Shown in pieces: positions 43,922 to 53,112 of a stretch of DNA of 64,000 bases (the stretch's first letter is position 1; every line of letters starts with the position of its first letter). Origin of the DNA: Flavobacterium aquidurense (lineage in GTDB: Bacteria > Bacteroidota > Bacteroidia > Flavobacteriales > Flavobacteriaceae); NCBI GenBank assembly GCA_900107365.1, contig FNPS01000001.1:1070715-1134714 (forward strand), in the 5' to 3' direction. A program made the translations under genes and the position numbers. Under the pieces are notes generated by a model. It saw only the letters and a list, made by a program, of their open reading frames with translations, was not told the origin of the DNA and did no database searches.

Positions 43922-45148
43922 ATGAGTGAAATTAAGAAGAATTCGAGAAACACAGAAAATGCGCCAAAAAGTCCGTTTTCAACACAAACAGTAGCATTTT
44001 CCCATTACAACAATATTTCAGCGCAATTGCCTATTGATCCTAAAACGGGAAAAATTGTAGGAAATGATGTTAAAGAGCAGGCAAAACAATGTTTGCTAAA
44101 TATTCAGTCGATTGTAGAAAGCATTGGACACGTTATGGATGACGCGGTAAAATTAACTGTTTTTCTTAAGAATATTTCAGATATTGAGGCTGTAGAAGAA
44201 GTGTATAAAGTATTTTTCAAGAAAGATCTTCCTACACTTACAACTGTTGCAATAAATGCTTTGCCTTTAGATGGTGCTTTGCTGCAGATTGATGCTCTTA
44301 TATCAAACGGTGAAGGCACGACTCCGCAAAAAGCTTTAGATTTAGTTAAAGTGACCAAAAACACAGAAAAAGCACCAAAAAGCATACATTCGCAGACAGT
44401 GGCATTTTCTCATTACAACAATATTTCAGCCCAATTGCCTATTGATCCTCAATCGGGTAAGATTGTAGCAGGCGGTGTAGTAGAGCAGGCAGAACAATGT
44501 TTAACAAACATTCAGGCAATTTTAGAAAGTATCGGACATGTTATGAATGATGTGGTTAAAACCACTATTTTTCTTAAAAACTGCTCAGATGCTCAAGCAG
44601 TGAGTGGAGTTTTAACAAAATTCTTCCCAGACTATGTTCCTGCCAGAACAATTGTTAACGCTATAGCTTTACCAATAGATGCTTTAGTGCAGATTGATGT
44701 TGCAGTATCGCATGGTGACGGGACACCTCCACAACTTCCTGAAGACACACGTTTTTTGATAATTGAGGCAAACAATACCCAAAATGCACCAAAAGTTTCG
44801 TATTCACACTCTGTTGCTTATTCGCATTACAATCATATTTCAGGTCAATTGCCTCTAATTCCAGAAACAAATCAAATAGTGAGTGGTGGCAGTGTAGAGC
44901 AAACAGAGCAATGTTTAAATAATATTAAAGCAATTTTAGAGAGTATCGATCACAAAATGGATGACATTGTTAAAATAAACATCCAGCTTAAAAATATTGG
45001 AGATCTTGAAGCCATAAATGAAGTCTATACTTCTTTTTTTAATGGCGATTTGCCTGCAAGAACAGTAATTGGCGTTTCGGCAATCCCTCTGGATGCTTTG
45101 GTTCAAGTTGATGCTGTTGTGTCTAACAGTGAAGGTACGCCTGCTTAA
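43922..45148 (+). CDS. Triple-domain RidA (YjgF/YER057c/UK114) protein
   Basis: This 408-residue protein is made of three RidA-like domains in tandem (about 10-128, 140-268 and 280-405), each with NNISAQLPID/NHISGQLPLI, an EQ...QCL.NI...LESI helix, and the C-terminal strand LPLDALVQIDA. RidA proteins are normally single trimer-forming domains that hydrolyse reactive enamine/imine intermediates and release ammonia. The imine-binding Arg is kept in domains 2 (VPARTIV) and 3 (LPARTVI) but is missing in domain 1 (LPTLTTV). The partner Glu is Asp in all three. One chain could build a single trimer-like ring. It is the last gene of the urease run. Confidence 0.85.
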   Translation: MSEIKKNSRNTENAPKSPFSTQTVAFSHYNNISAQLPIDPKTGKIVGNDVKEQAKQCLLNIQSIVESIGHVMDDAVKLTVFLKNISDIEAVEEVYKVFFKKDLPTLTTVAINALPLDGALLQIDALISNGEGTTPQKALDLVKVTKNTEKAPKSIHSQTVAFSHYNNISAQLPIDPQSGKIVAGGVVEQAEQCLTNIQAILESIGHVMNDVVKTTIFLKNCSDAQAVSGVLTKFFPDYVPARTIVNAIALPIDALVQIDVAVSHGDGTPPQLPEDTRFLIIEANNTQNAPKVSYSHSVAYSHYNHISGQLPLIPETNQIVSGGSVEQTEQCLNNIKAILESIDHKMDDIVKINIQLKNIGDLEAINEVYTSFFNGDLPARTVIGVSAIPLDALVQVDAVVSNSEGTPA

Positions 45149-45200
45149 GTAACTGTTGAGAAATTTCACTTATTTGGAATAGAGTTTTTCCAGACAAAAA

Positions 45201-45240
45201 AACGCTTATACAGGATTCTTAAACCTCCTGTATAAGCGTT
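45201..45240. terminator. Strong bidirectional terminator after the urease run
   Basis: A perfect 15-bp stem (AACGCTTATACAGGA / TCCTGTATAAGCGTT) with a 10-nt loop is flanked by A5 before and TTT after. It lies between the triple RidA gene (+) and the convergent AraC gene (-) and can end both transcripts. Confidence 0.93.
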
Positions 45241-45268
45241 TTTGCTTTTTAGAAATAAGAGGTACTTT

Positions 45269-46204
45269 TTATTGCTTTAAAAACTTTGATCGGTACTCAG
45301 AGGGAGATTGTCCTGCCACTTTTTTAAACATGCGTGAAAAATAAGAAGGCGATTGAAATTGCAATTCAAATGCTATTTCTGCTATTTCTTTTGAATTATC
45401 CTGCAAAAGAATTTGGCTGTGTTGGATGGTAATTTCGTTTATCCATTGTTTTGGCGCTTTTCCTGTGGTTTCTTTAACACATTTGTTCAAATAATTATCT
45501 GATATTTTTAATAGATTAGCATAAAAATCTATGTTTTTATGCTCAATGTGGTTTTTCTGTACCAGTTCTCTAAACTGAAAAGAGATAAAACTTGCACGGC
45601 TAAGAGATTTGTGATCTGTATTTTCTGTTCGTATAATTTTTAATAATGCCGATTGAAGAAGTGCTATAGTGATGTCATTAATGTGTTCGGCTTGGTTTAA
45701 TTCTTCTTCCAGCAATTCAAATAAACGAATAAGCCAATTAATTTTATTGGGATCTAAAATAGAGAAAGGTGAAGTGTAAAAGAAGTTTAAATCGTTTGTA
45801 CTTAATGCAATTTCAGTAATAACTTCGTTTTCATAAATAACAAAAAAGCCTTCAACATCCTCTGAAAGCTCTAAGGTGGCCGTAAAATTTCCTTGTTTGA
45901 TATTCAGTGCCTGATTCGCATTAATTTCAAAAACAGATGTGTCCAGCTGTTGCCTTACATATCCCTTTGTTACAAAAATAAGAAAGTTAAAAGTTGTCTG
46001 GTACGCATTAACGGGGATTACAATTTTCTTTAAATAATTTTCAATTCGGTACAGTTGCACCTTAGAATTATTAAAGAGATTGTGACTTGTTATATCTGGA
46101 AGAAAGAACTTCTTGTACTCATAATTACTAATTAATTTAGGATTGTTTTTCATGCAAAATTGATTTTCTAATAAAACTGCGAATGTAAAATGCAGAGGAT
46201 GCAA
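45269..46204 (-). CDS. AraC family transcriptional regulator
   Basis: This 311-residue protein has a cupin-like N-terminal sensor domain (about 60-150) and a C-terminal AraC HTH (about 210-308). The HTH contains NLLKISDNYLNKCVKETTG and the second motif IAFELQFQSPSYFSRMFKKVAGQSPSEYR. The first ATG gives a short extra N-terminal segment; an alternative ATG lies at codon 18 (46153, MKNNPKL), which is more usual for the family. It is convergent to the urease run, so regulation of urease is possible but not shown by position alone. Confidence 0.88.
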   Translation of the reverse strand: MHPLHFTFAVLLENQFCMKNNPKLISNYEYKKFFLPDITSHNLFNNSKVQLYRIENYLKKIVIPVNAYQTTFNFLIFVTKGYVRQQLDTSVFEINANQALNIKQGNFTATLELSEDVEGFFVIYENEVITEIALSTNDLNFFYTSPFSILDPNKINWLIRLFELLEEELNQAEHINDITIALLQSALLKIIRTENTDHKSLSRASFISFQFRELVQKNHIEHKNIDFYANLLKISDNYLNKCVKETTGKAPKQWINEITIQHSQILLQDNSKEIAEIAFELQFQSPSYFSRMFKKVAGQSPSEYRSKFLKQ

Positions 46205-46856
46205 TACAGGATTTAAAGTTAATTCTTAAAACTGGATTTACAGCTAAAAACGAAACACTAAGTTAAGCTATATTTAGGTATTTATGTTATGAGTTTTTCT
46301 CTCTAAAATATTTGGAACTAAGGATTTACATTGCTCAATGTGAGGCATTTTATTGTCAAGGTATTTAATGGGAAGGACCACAGCTCAAACGCCAGTTTTT
46401 CCGCCATTGCAGTATCACCCTTTTGAGTTTGCGCATATCAATGGTGTTCTGCCAAAAAGTACGCTTGGTAGATATGGATTTTCTCTCCGTATAAGGTTCC
46501 ACTGGATTGTTGTCAATCCCGTTGCTTTTTCCAGAATCTTTCCCTTTTATAGTTGGCAATAATATTACAGATTGTAATATTATTTAATTTTGATATATTT
46601 CAATTTACGATAAAGTTCTTTAATTATTTTTTTCTACAGCACAAATGCCTGTAAATATTGAAAACTTGGAAGAAACAGAAAGATTAAGAAAATGTAAAAA
46701 TATTTTTTTTAATGTGTTTTTTCCTAATTATGAATTAACTTTACAAGCCCCTGATCAGATTTGAATATCATGTTGCAGTTTTAAAAATTGCGCGGGCCTG
46801 CCCGTTTGGAATACCGTTTATCCGAAGTAGTTTTCTTTAATGTAAATTTTAGTAAA
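46205..46856. other. Intergenic region, no gene seen
   Basis: No gene is supported in 652 bp. A relatively GC-richer stretch at 46365-46560 is open in both directions (minus strand ends GPSH, plus strand reads GRTTAQTPVF), but no family or ribosome site was recognised; it may be decayed coding DNA. Confidence 0.4.
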
Positions 46857-47312
46857 ATGGCGTTTGAAAAGCACAATTCGAAGAGATTTATTTTTTTGGC
46901 CGATGACGACAGCGATGACAGGGAGTTCTTTGCCGATGCGGTGAGCGAGGTTGATCCGAATGTTATTCTGGGGCAGGCCCCTGACGGTATGCATCTAATG
47001 GATAACCTTCTTTCCCTTTCAGGTGCTGAGCTTCCCGAGTTTATTTTCCTGGATATCAATATGCCGGGCAAATCAGGCCTGGAATGCCTTGCTGAGATTA
47101 GAAGCTGTAAGGGGGAGCTGAGGGAAGTGAACATTGTTATGCTCTCCACCAGCAGTGATCCTGAGAATATCCAGAGAGCTTCAGAGCTGGGCGCTACGTT
47201 TTACGCAGTAAAGCCCAGCTGTTTTGAGAGGCTCAAATCCCTGCTCGGGGAAGTGCTTTCGATGAGCCTTGTTGGGGCTGTTGAAGGAAATAAAAAGTTT
47301 CTTTTGGTTTAG
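46857..47312 (+). CDS. Stand-alone response regulator receiver protein
   Basis: This 151-residue CheY-like REC domain has the acidic pair LADDDSDD, the phospho-acceptor Asp in FIFLDINMPGKSG, the conserved Thr/Ser site MLSTSSDP and the Lys in FYAVKPSC. There is no output domain, so it acts by protein contacts. The start at 46857 (MAFEKHN) is preferred over an in-frame GTG/ATG further upstream, because it begins just before the first strand. Codon use is GC-richer than its neighbours, and it is isolated between repeat-rich gaps, which hints at transfer. No histidine kinase gene is nearby. Confidence 0.88.
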   Translation: MAFEKHNSKRFIFLADDDSDDREFFADAVSEVDPNVILGQAPDGMHLMDNLLSLSGAELPEFIFLDINMPGKSGLECLAEIRSCKGELREVNIVMLSTSSDPENIQRASELGATFYAVKPSCFERLKSLLGEVLSMSLVGAVEGNKKFLLV

Positions 47313-47410
47313 TTTAGTTAGTTTAGTTTTAGGCTGAATTAATTAAATATGAAGAATTGCTGCCTGAATCTAATTCACAGTGATCAGCATCGTTAATTGT
47401 ATTTAATTTT

Positions 47411-47525
47411 ATTTAGGTTTAATATTATTTTTTAGGAGTTTTTCCCCGCTATCCGTTACAATCTTTTGTGCCGAACCCCGGCACAAAAGGATTTCCACTG
47501 CTATCGGGGCTAGGCTCCTGAGGAG
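47411..47525 (+). repeat. Dispersed repeat family 2, copy 2
   Basis: The copy begins with GGTTTAATATTATTTTTTAG and continues CCCCGCTATCCGTTAC. It has the perfect stem CTTTTGTGCCG / CGGCACAAAAG (47463-47489) and then CTGCTATCGGGGCTAGG. It lies 35 bp before family 1 copy D. Confidence 0.85.
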
Positions 47526-47560
47526 CCCGGCTCTTTAGACTAATAAATAAGTGAGATTAT

Positions 47561-47733
47561 AAAAAAATGGCTCCAATTGTCTTCAATTGGCGCCATTTTG
47601 CTTGTTTGTGACCCCATAAAGGACAAATTACGCACCGCTTTATGGAGGATTTAAAGAGATTGGCTTACTGGAGGTAGGGGCTGTCTTTGAATGGCTTCAA
47701 CAATTTGGTTTGGATGTCCTATTGGGTATCGAT
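47561..47733 (+). repeat. Dispersed repeat family 1, copy D (most complete)
   Basis: The hairpin AAAATGGCTCCAATTG / CAATTGGCGCCATTTT is followed by TTTGTGACCCCATAAAGGAC and a tail of about 120 bp. The tail holds TTTATGGAGGATTTAAAG, GATTGGCTTACTGGAGGT, GGCTGTCTTTGAATGGCTT and TTTGGTTTGGATGTCC. In one frame the tail reads FKEIGLLEVGAVFEWLQQF, and copies B and C are open in the same frame. Confidence 0.8.
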
Positions 47734-48031
47734 TAAAATTTGTTGACTTTTGATTCTTTTATATAGTTTCGAACTAATGATGGGATGGATTCCTGCAGCC
47801 ATATGGGCGATGCTGTCGCTTCAGAATGCCAGAGCTGACATAAGAAATACCACACTTTTTAAGGTAGTGAAAATAAAATAAAATAAGGTGGCAAAAAATA
47901 TAATAGATTTTATTAGTAGGTATTGTTTGTATCGATGCTTAGACTCTGAATTCTTTAGAGAATGATAAGTAAAACAAACAGCTTAAAATTTTGTAATACT
48001 TTACAATTTGTTCATAATTGTCTCTTGTAAT
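47734..48031. other. Intergenic region, no clear gene
   Basis: A short frame from 47777 (MMGWIPAAIWAMLSLQNARA and on, 33 codons) looks like a decayed coding scrap. Nothing else was recognised between repeat copy D and the terminator. Confidence 0.35.
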
Positions 48032-48075
48032 AAAATGGAATCAGTGGATATTCTTCTTCCCGATTCCATTTTTGA
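48032..48075. terminator. Terminator hairpin upstream of small lipoprotein gene end
   Basis: The arms AAAATGGAATC (48032-48042) and GATTCCATTTT (48062-48072) form an 11-bp stem with A/T runs on both sides and a 19-nt loop. It probably ends the minus-strand lipoprotein transcript. Confidence 0.65.
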
Positions 48076-48125
48076 GGTTTTCTGTAAATTTTTCATTTGT
48101 CGAATGGGAAAATTAAACAGACCTC

Positions 48126-48725
48126 TTAGGAAGGATCGTAGTCGTAATTTTTAACCAGTGTTAATACAATGGTCCATTTATTGTCCTTTTTCTCCATTAA
48201 ATAAATCTGTTCTGGTTCACCTCCTGTATAAAATATGGATGAGTATTTTAAAATGGCATATTGTTTATTCAAACTTAGAATAGGCTTGGATATAATATGC
48301 CCAGTTGCACTTATTGATATGGTCCCATCATGAATTTTTGAAAATAGTTGTTCTTTTTCAATTATCGGAATATCAAATGATCCAAGGTTTTTTGTACTCC
48401 AGAAGAAGGGTTCATTAGCTTTTTTATAAACAGACTTCAATGCATCGATTTCATCAGCATCTAATGGCCAGTTTTTAATAGTCGCAGGTAAAAAATCAAT
48501 TCTTTTTTTATTTAAGGGAAGATTTTTATCTAAGTAAGCCTGCGTGTAAATATCTAAAACATTTTCGTTTGAAGATGCATCCTTAATAAGATAAGATGCA
48601 TTTACATATGGAATGTTTTTAAGATTCTTTTCCTTAACAAAATCCTGAACTATCTGCTGTTCTATTTTTACTGTGGAGCAGGAAACTGCTAGCATTCCTG
48701 CTATTGCTATAATTAATTGTTTCAT
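48126..48725 (-). CDS. Hypothetical lipoprotein
   Basis: The start is taken at 48725, giving 199 residues with a lipoprotein signal MKQLIIAIAGMLAVSCS (lipid-carrying Cys about 16); a longer frame upstream adds 56 residues that do not look like part of it. The mature part has LDIYTQAYLDKNLPLNK, INPWPLDADEID-like acidic turns and the end NKWTIVLTLVKNYDYDPS, which resembles NTF2-like or DUF lipoproteins that end in 'KNGKWKV' type strands. No family was assigned. It is followed by another lipoprotein gene upstream on the same strand after a hairpin. Confidence 0.6.
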   Translation of the reverse strand: MKQLIIAIAGMLAVSCSTVKIEQQIVQDFVKEKNLKNIPYVNASYLIKDASSNENVLDIYTQAYLDKNLPLNKKRIDFLPATIKNWPLDADEIDALKSVYKKANEPFFWSTKNLGSFDIPIIEKEQLFSKIHDGTISISATGHIISKPILSLNKQYAILKYSSIFYTGGEPEQIYLMEKKDNKWTIVLTLVKNYDYDPS

Positions 48726-48911
48726 GATTTTAAGCTCTCTGTAATATTTTTTTAAATCTTTAGGCGAATGTTCATCGATTTTTAATGAGGCATAAGTTTC
48801 AAAGGAATCTGAAAGACTCATAAAGTGAATTATGCCATGGGATTTTCTCCTTTCCAATGCTTTATGGAGAGTGTTAGTATTGTTCAGACGCAAAGGATGA
48901 ATATAATAAAG

Positions 48912-48942
48912 AAAGCTCTCACTTAAAATAAGAGAGCCTTTG
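48912..48942 (-). terminator. Terminator-like hairpin between lipoprotein genes
   Basis: On the minus strand AGGCTCTCTT pairs with AGTGAGAGCTTT (core GCTCTC / GAGAGC, 48915-48937), followed by a T-rich run. It would end the transcript of the 49036-49563 gene. Confidence 0.6.
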
Positions 48943-49035
48943 TGTCTTATGGCAAAAAATAACAGGCATATATTTCAGCTGTCCATTGATCAGCATTTTT
49001 TGCTCTTTCTTGCGTATATCTAAAACAATAATGCA

Positions 49036-49563
49036 TCATTTAGAACTGACCATTCCTATTTCTTTAATTTTAAATTGGCCGTAATTATTTTTTTCTTCTG
49101 CAGTCCAGCGTCCCTGATTTTTTTTGAGCAGTGCAGTAACCTGCTCGACATAAATCGGTGTTTCCCATTCCACAAATAGTACAAGAGGATTCTCTTTATT
49201 TTTTATCTTTTTATTTTTTGTCTTTGCATCATAAAAATTTAAGCTTAAATCCGGGCTCAGATTTATATTTTTAGAACTCAGATCATTTGAGTAGTCTTTT
49301 ATGTCCAATGCTAAATCTTCAAATAAAACATTTAATTCTTTTCCTATATAGAATTCTTTATCTGATAAAAAATTAGTTTGCAGATACTTTAAAGTGTCCC
49401 CTTTAAACTCAGCAAGAGGTTTATGGTGTGGGTTTTTAAATTTGCCATTGCCTGCATTAATAGCAGTATCATTTTGAGATTTTGCGTTATTTAAAACCTG
49501 TTCCGGTTTGCATGCAGCAGACATCAGAATTATTAAGAATAATGCATATTTTAAGTTTTTCAT
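49036..49563 (-). CDS. Hypothetical lipoprotein
   Basis: The start is taken at 49563 (MKNLKYALFLIILMSAAC), which gives 175 residues and a good lipobox with Cys about residue 18; an ATG 15 codons upstream would put a charged stretch before the signal. The mature protein is lysine- and asparagine-rich, and its C-terminal strand region (VLFVEWETPIYVEQVTALLKK, QGRWTAEEKN) has no recognised family. It lies between two other small minus-strand genes. Confidence 0.55.
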   Translation of the reverse strand: MKNLKYALFLIILMSAACKPEQVLNNAKSQNDTAINAGNGKFKNPHHKPLAEFKGDTLKYLQTNFLSDKEFYIGKELNVLFEDLALDIKDYSNDLSSKNINLSPDLSLNFYDAKTKNKKIKNKENPLVLFVEWETPIYVEQVTALLKKNQGRWTAEEKNNYGQFKIKEIGMVSSK

Positions 49564-49791
49564 TTTAATTGCAGTTAATTTTTTCATAACTATTTTTTCC
49601 ATTTTCATTAGTCTGCTTCTCTAAACCAATTTTTTTAAAGTCATCAGGAATGGAACTTGACTTGTATAAAGTTACTCGGGAATTGTTCAACACTAATGTG
49701 GTAACTCTTTCGTATGCTTCATTAGTAGAATAGCCCAGCCGCTAGAAATCCCGAATAGTCGATTTAAACAGTTCCTACTGCAAAAGTATTA

Positions 49792-50031
49792 TCACTTCCG
49801 ATTGATGAGTAATTCTATTGCTTCCCACAAAGAGCTTATTGTAAAGAAAAACAGGACAAAAAGCATACAGCATAAAGATATTTTCGTACTTATAATCTTT
49901 GCTTTATAAAAAATGGAATCTTTATTGCCTTTTCTAAATTTTTCTAAATTCCAATTGTATAATGTATATAGCAGGTAGCCCATTGTTATATAAGAAGAAG
50001 ATTTAAGTAATAAAAAATATATATATATCAT
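49792..50031 (-). CDS. Small membrane protein (79 aa)
   Basis: This 79-residue protein has two hydrophobic segments (about 1-25 and 50-70: ISLCCMLFVLFFFTISSLWEAI) separated by a basic loop. The function is unknown. It is on the same strand as the two lipoproteins but over 200 bp away. The strong hydrophobic pattern and charge bias favour a real gene, with limited certainty. Confidence 0.45.
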   Translation of the reverse strand: MIYIYFLLLKSSSYITMGYLLYTLYNWNLEKFRKGNKDSIFYKAKIISTKISLCCMLFVLFFFTISSLWEAIELLINRK

Positions 50032-51387
50032 TTTTCGGTATAATTATTTTAAATCAATAAGCTGTTTTTTCTCAGTTATTTCCTTGTAACTTTAATAGAA
50101 GATTTAGAATGACTAAAGTATTCTGAAATTTTAAAATTGGATTTTAAATTTGATTAAAAACCTTTCAATTTTGCGTAAGCACTTATTTTATTAATACTAT
50201 TGGCCTAAAAAAAATATCACACTAGCACCTCAATAACAAATAGTGCTACGCTTCGGTATTGTAAAGAGTGATAGTATTAATGGCTGGAAAAATTGATCAT
50301 ATTTACAGGTTCATTAGTGGGAATATAAATCGTGGTCTCGGCCCTGAAAGTATGGGGAGTGTTTTAGGGTTAGTAATATGAGATATTATATTTTTATTAT
50401 AAAAAAGATACCTTAATTAATATAACTTTTTTTTCTATAAGTATGTTTTTTTAAACTCTTTACCTTCATTACAATAGCAACAAAATATAATTCTTCTGAA
50501 TAAAAATAGTGAGGACTTAATGAAAGTAATTAATTTGATTAATCAGGCTTTAAAAAGCGTTAATTATTGAGTATATTATAGAATGACGGATATGAACTTG
50601 TAGTGACTAACCTGCAGGAAATCCTAATGGCAGGGATGATAAAAGAATATTATCGGCAGAAAAATTGAGTAAAGCATGAAACTGGGCCTTGTATTGCGCG
50701 AACGCTATATAGATCAAGTACAATAGTTCAACGGAATACAACTGGCTACCAAGCTAGGGATACATTACTATAATATTTCATATATTATGAAGAACTGACA
50801 GAAAAAATTTCCAGGATATTAAGATGCTTATTGAGGATCATACCATAGTCGAGATGGTTGAACTGTATCACAGAAGTTATTCCTATACACACAAAGAAAA
50901 GGAAACTGATAAACGGAAAGTCCATCGACTTTTCCTCAGCAGTTGATGATTTGAAGCCCTTGTGCCTTCGTGAAAGGCATCGGGCAATAATAAAATTCAA
51001 CATGATCGAGCTTATTACCTTGCTTTAAAACTAAATTGGTTTTATGGTGGCCCATGATTGAAGTGCTCACACTAGGAATTAACCACTGGATTGCTATTTT
51101 TAATATATGGAATACTATCCGGCGCAGCCTGTATTGAGACAAACTCAATTGAAGATTATTATGGCATGACCACACTTGTTGTAAAGATGGTATTGAAAAT
51201 GTAGTTTTATTGAAAAAAATTAGCATCGGAGGATGAGGCACGCAAACTTTATATGTAAATCCCAATTCAATGGGTTATTGGCTGCACATTAGGACCTAAA
51301 TCTGGCAGACCTTTATTTGTTGGTTTTTCAGATGGTTTGACCGCCTTAAAATTTAGCAAAAGGTATTATCTATTCCAAATAAGAAAG
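50032..51387. other. 1.36-kb region with only decayed coding fragments
   Basis: No intact gene is supported. Pieces that look once-coding include 50676-50798 (antitoxin-like, with an internal stop) and 50824-50946 (MLIEDHTIVEMVELYHRSYS and on). Stops and frameshifts break all frames. The region lies between small lipoprotein genes and the second TPR-HTH regulator. Confidence 0.5.
50676..50798 (+). pseudogene. HigA/XRE-like antitoxin remnant
   Basis: The frame reads MKLGLVLRERYIDQVQ, a TAG at 50724-50726, then FNGIQLATKLGIHYYNISYI. This resembles the 'PGEVLRE..L.....LA..LGV....IS.I' core of HigA-type antitoxins. The stop and missing C-terminus indicate a pseudogene. No toxin gene was seen next to it. 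Confidence 0.35.
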
Positions 51388-53112
51388 CTATGCTTTTACA
51401 TTATCAAAAAGCATTTTGAATTTAACGCCAATTTTCTTTTTGATTCGTTGTTTGGATTTTTTAACAGCATCACTAGTAATCCCTAGAATACCAGCAATCT
51501 CAGTATTGTTAAAATTAAGTTTTTGCAGCAATAAAATACGTTTATTAGAATCTGTAATTTCAGGAAAATCTTTTTGTAGTTTAAAATAAAAATCGGGATA
51601 TTCTTTTTGAAATTCTCTCTTAAAATTCTCCCAGTTTTCTTCAGTCATTAAGTGAGATTGCAATAAAGTATTTAACTTTCCGCTTTTTTTCTCCAAATTA
51701 TAAGATGATGACCTTTTAATGTTATCTATTTCAATATTTAGTTTTTTAATTTGACTATTTTTCTCTCTTAAGTATACAAGATGATCATTCAAATTTGCGT
51801 GTGTTTCGTATAATTTTTTTTCTGTATTTTTTTTCTCTGTTTCTAACAAATTTACTGTTTGATCATACTCAAATTGACTGGCTTTTTGTTTCTTTTTACT
51901 AAAATGGAGCAGAACTAAACCGAGTGCAATAACAAAAACAATTATTGAAACATACATAGTACGCAATACATATTCTTCTTTTAGTTTAGTTTCTTTTTTA
52001 TTAATGTTATTTTGAAATTGTGATTTTTGAATCATCCAATTGGCTTGATTTATAGCTTCGTCGCTGTCTCTGGTTTTTAACGAATCTTCAAGAGTGAGCA
52101 TCCTTCTTCTTAGTTGCAATTCGTTATTGGTTTTATTTTGTTTTTTTAGAATTTCTAATTTAAGTCTGATAATTTCAAACTCTAGTTTTTCAAAATAAGA
52201 TTTTGAATGAACGATATTTTGGATGTTGTTTAATGTTTGTTCTGCTTTATCAAAATTCTTAGTAAGAATGTACAATTTAGCCAATAAAACAGAGGCATAC
52301 ATGGTGTTTTGGTCATTTTTGTTATTTTCAGAAATACGAATGTCTTTTTTTAATAAATCTATTGCTGATTTATAATCACCCTTTTTCTGTTTTACTTGGG
52401 CTAAATTGCCTATTGCTTTGGCATAGCGAACCTCATCATGAATTTGTGTTGCCAAAAGTGCGGTTTGCTGAAAATAGGATTCTGCTTGCTTGAGTTTTTC
52501 GATACGAAAATAGTTCATTCCAATACCATCTAAAATGGCGACATATTCAGAAGTTTTTTTAGTAGTGTGTCTCTTTGCCAGATCAAAATAATGAAAGGAA
52601 TTTTCATAATCGCCAAAGGTTTGCATCATCCAGCCTATTTTTTTGAAAGATTCTCCAGCTAAAATCAGTTGCTTAGGATCAATTTGCTCTATGCGGTCAG
52701 TTATTTTTAATAGCATGGGAGTCAAGTTAACATAATCTCTATTATGATACAGATAATACACATAGTTAAGCTGTGTCCAACTTTCAAGGAAAGGATTTTT
52801 GAATGCACTTGCCTTTTTTATGGATTGTTGGTAATGCCAATCACTTTTTTTATTCAAATTATTATAATAGTTACTAAAGCCGTTGGCTAGTAAAGCTTCG
52901 TAAATAATCTGATTTTGTTTGGTTTGGTTTAAAGGTTTCAGGAAGTTTTTTAACGCCAAAGTATCCTTGTCAAAAGATTTCTCCTGAAGCAAGAGAGCCT
53001 CAATATTTTTAATTTGATTTGCCGAAGATGAAAGTTTGATTGGGTTATTTTGTGGATATAATTGCATAACAAAAAGAAATAGGAGGATGCAATATATTTT
53101 TTTGGAATGCAT
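51388..53112 (-). CDS. Membrane-bound TPR-HTH (LuxR-like) regulator
   Basis: This 574-residue protein has a signal peptide (MHSKKIYCILLFLFVMQLY), TPR-type repeats (about 30-360), one transmembrane helix (YVSIIVFVIALGLVLLHF, about 385-402), a long coiled coil (about 405-490) and a C-terminal HTH (about 510-570: ITDSNKRILLLQKLNFNNTE, EIAGILGITSDAVKKSKQRI). The layout matches the regulator at 14.1 kb. It is transcribed away from the giant HYR-repeat protein, with 366 bp between the starts, so it probably controls that gene or its own expression. It should sit in the inner membrane with periplasmic TPRs. Confidence 0.82.
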   Translation of the reverse strand: MHSKKIYCILLFLFVMQLYPQNNPIKLSSSANQIKNIEALLLQEKSFDKDTLALKNFLKPLNQTKQNQIIYEALLANGFSNYYNNLNKKSDWHYQQSIKKASAFKNPFLESWTQLNYVYYLYHNRDYVNLTPMLLKITDRIEQIDPKQLILAGESFKKIGWMMQTFGDYENSFHYFDLAKRHTTKKTSEYVAILDGIGMNYFRIEKLKQAESYFQQTALLATQIHDEVRYAKAIGNLAQVKQKKGDYKSAIDLLKKDIRISENNKNDQNTMYASVLLAKLYILTKNFDKAEQTLNNIQNIVHSKSYFEKLEFEIIRLKLEILKKQNKTNNELQLRRRMLTLEDSLKTRDSDEAINQANWMIQKSQFQNNINKKETKLKEEYVLRTMYVSIIVFVIALGLVLLHFSKKKQKASQFEYDQTVNLLETEKKNTEKKLYETHANLNDHLVYLREKNSQIKKLNIEIDNIKRSSSYNLEKKSGKLNTLLQSHLMTEENWENFKREFQKEYPDFYFKLQKDFPEITDSNKRILLLQKLNFNNTEIAGILGITSDAVKKSKQRIKKKIGVKFKMLFDNVKA

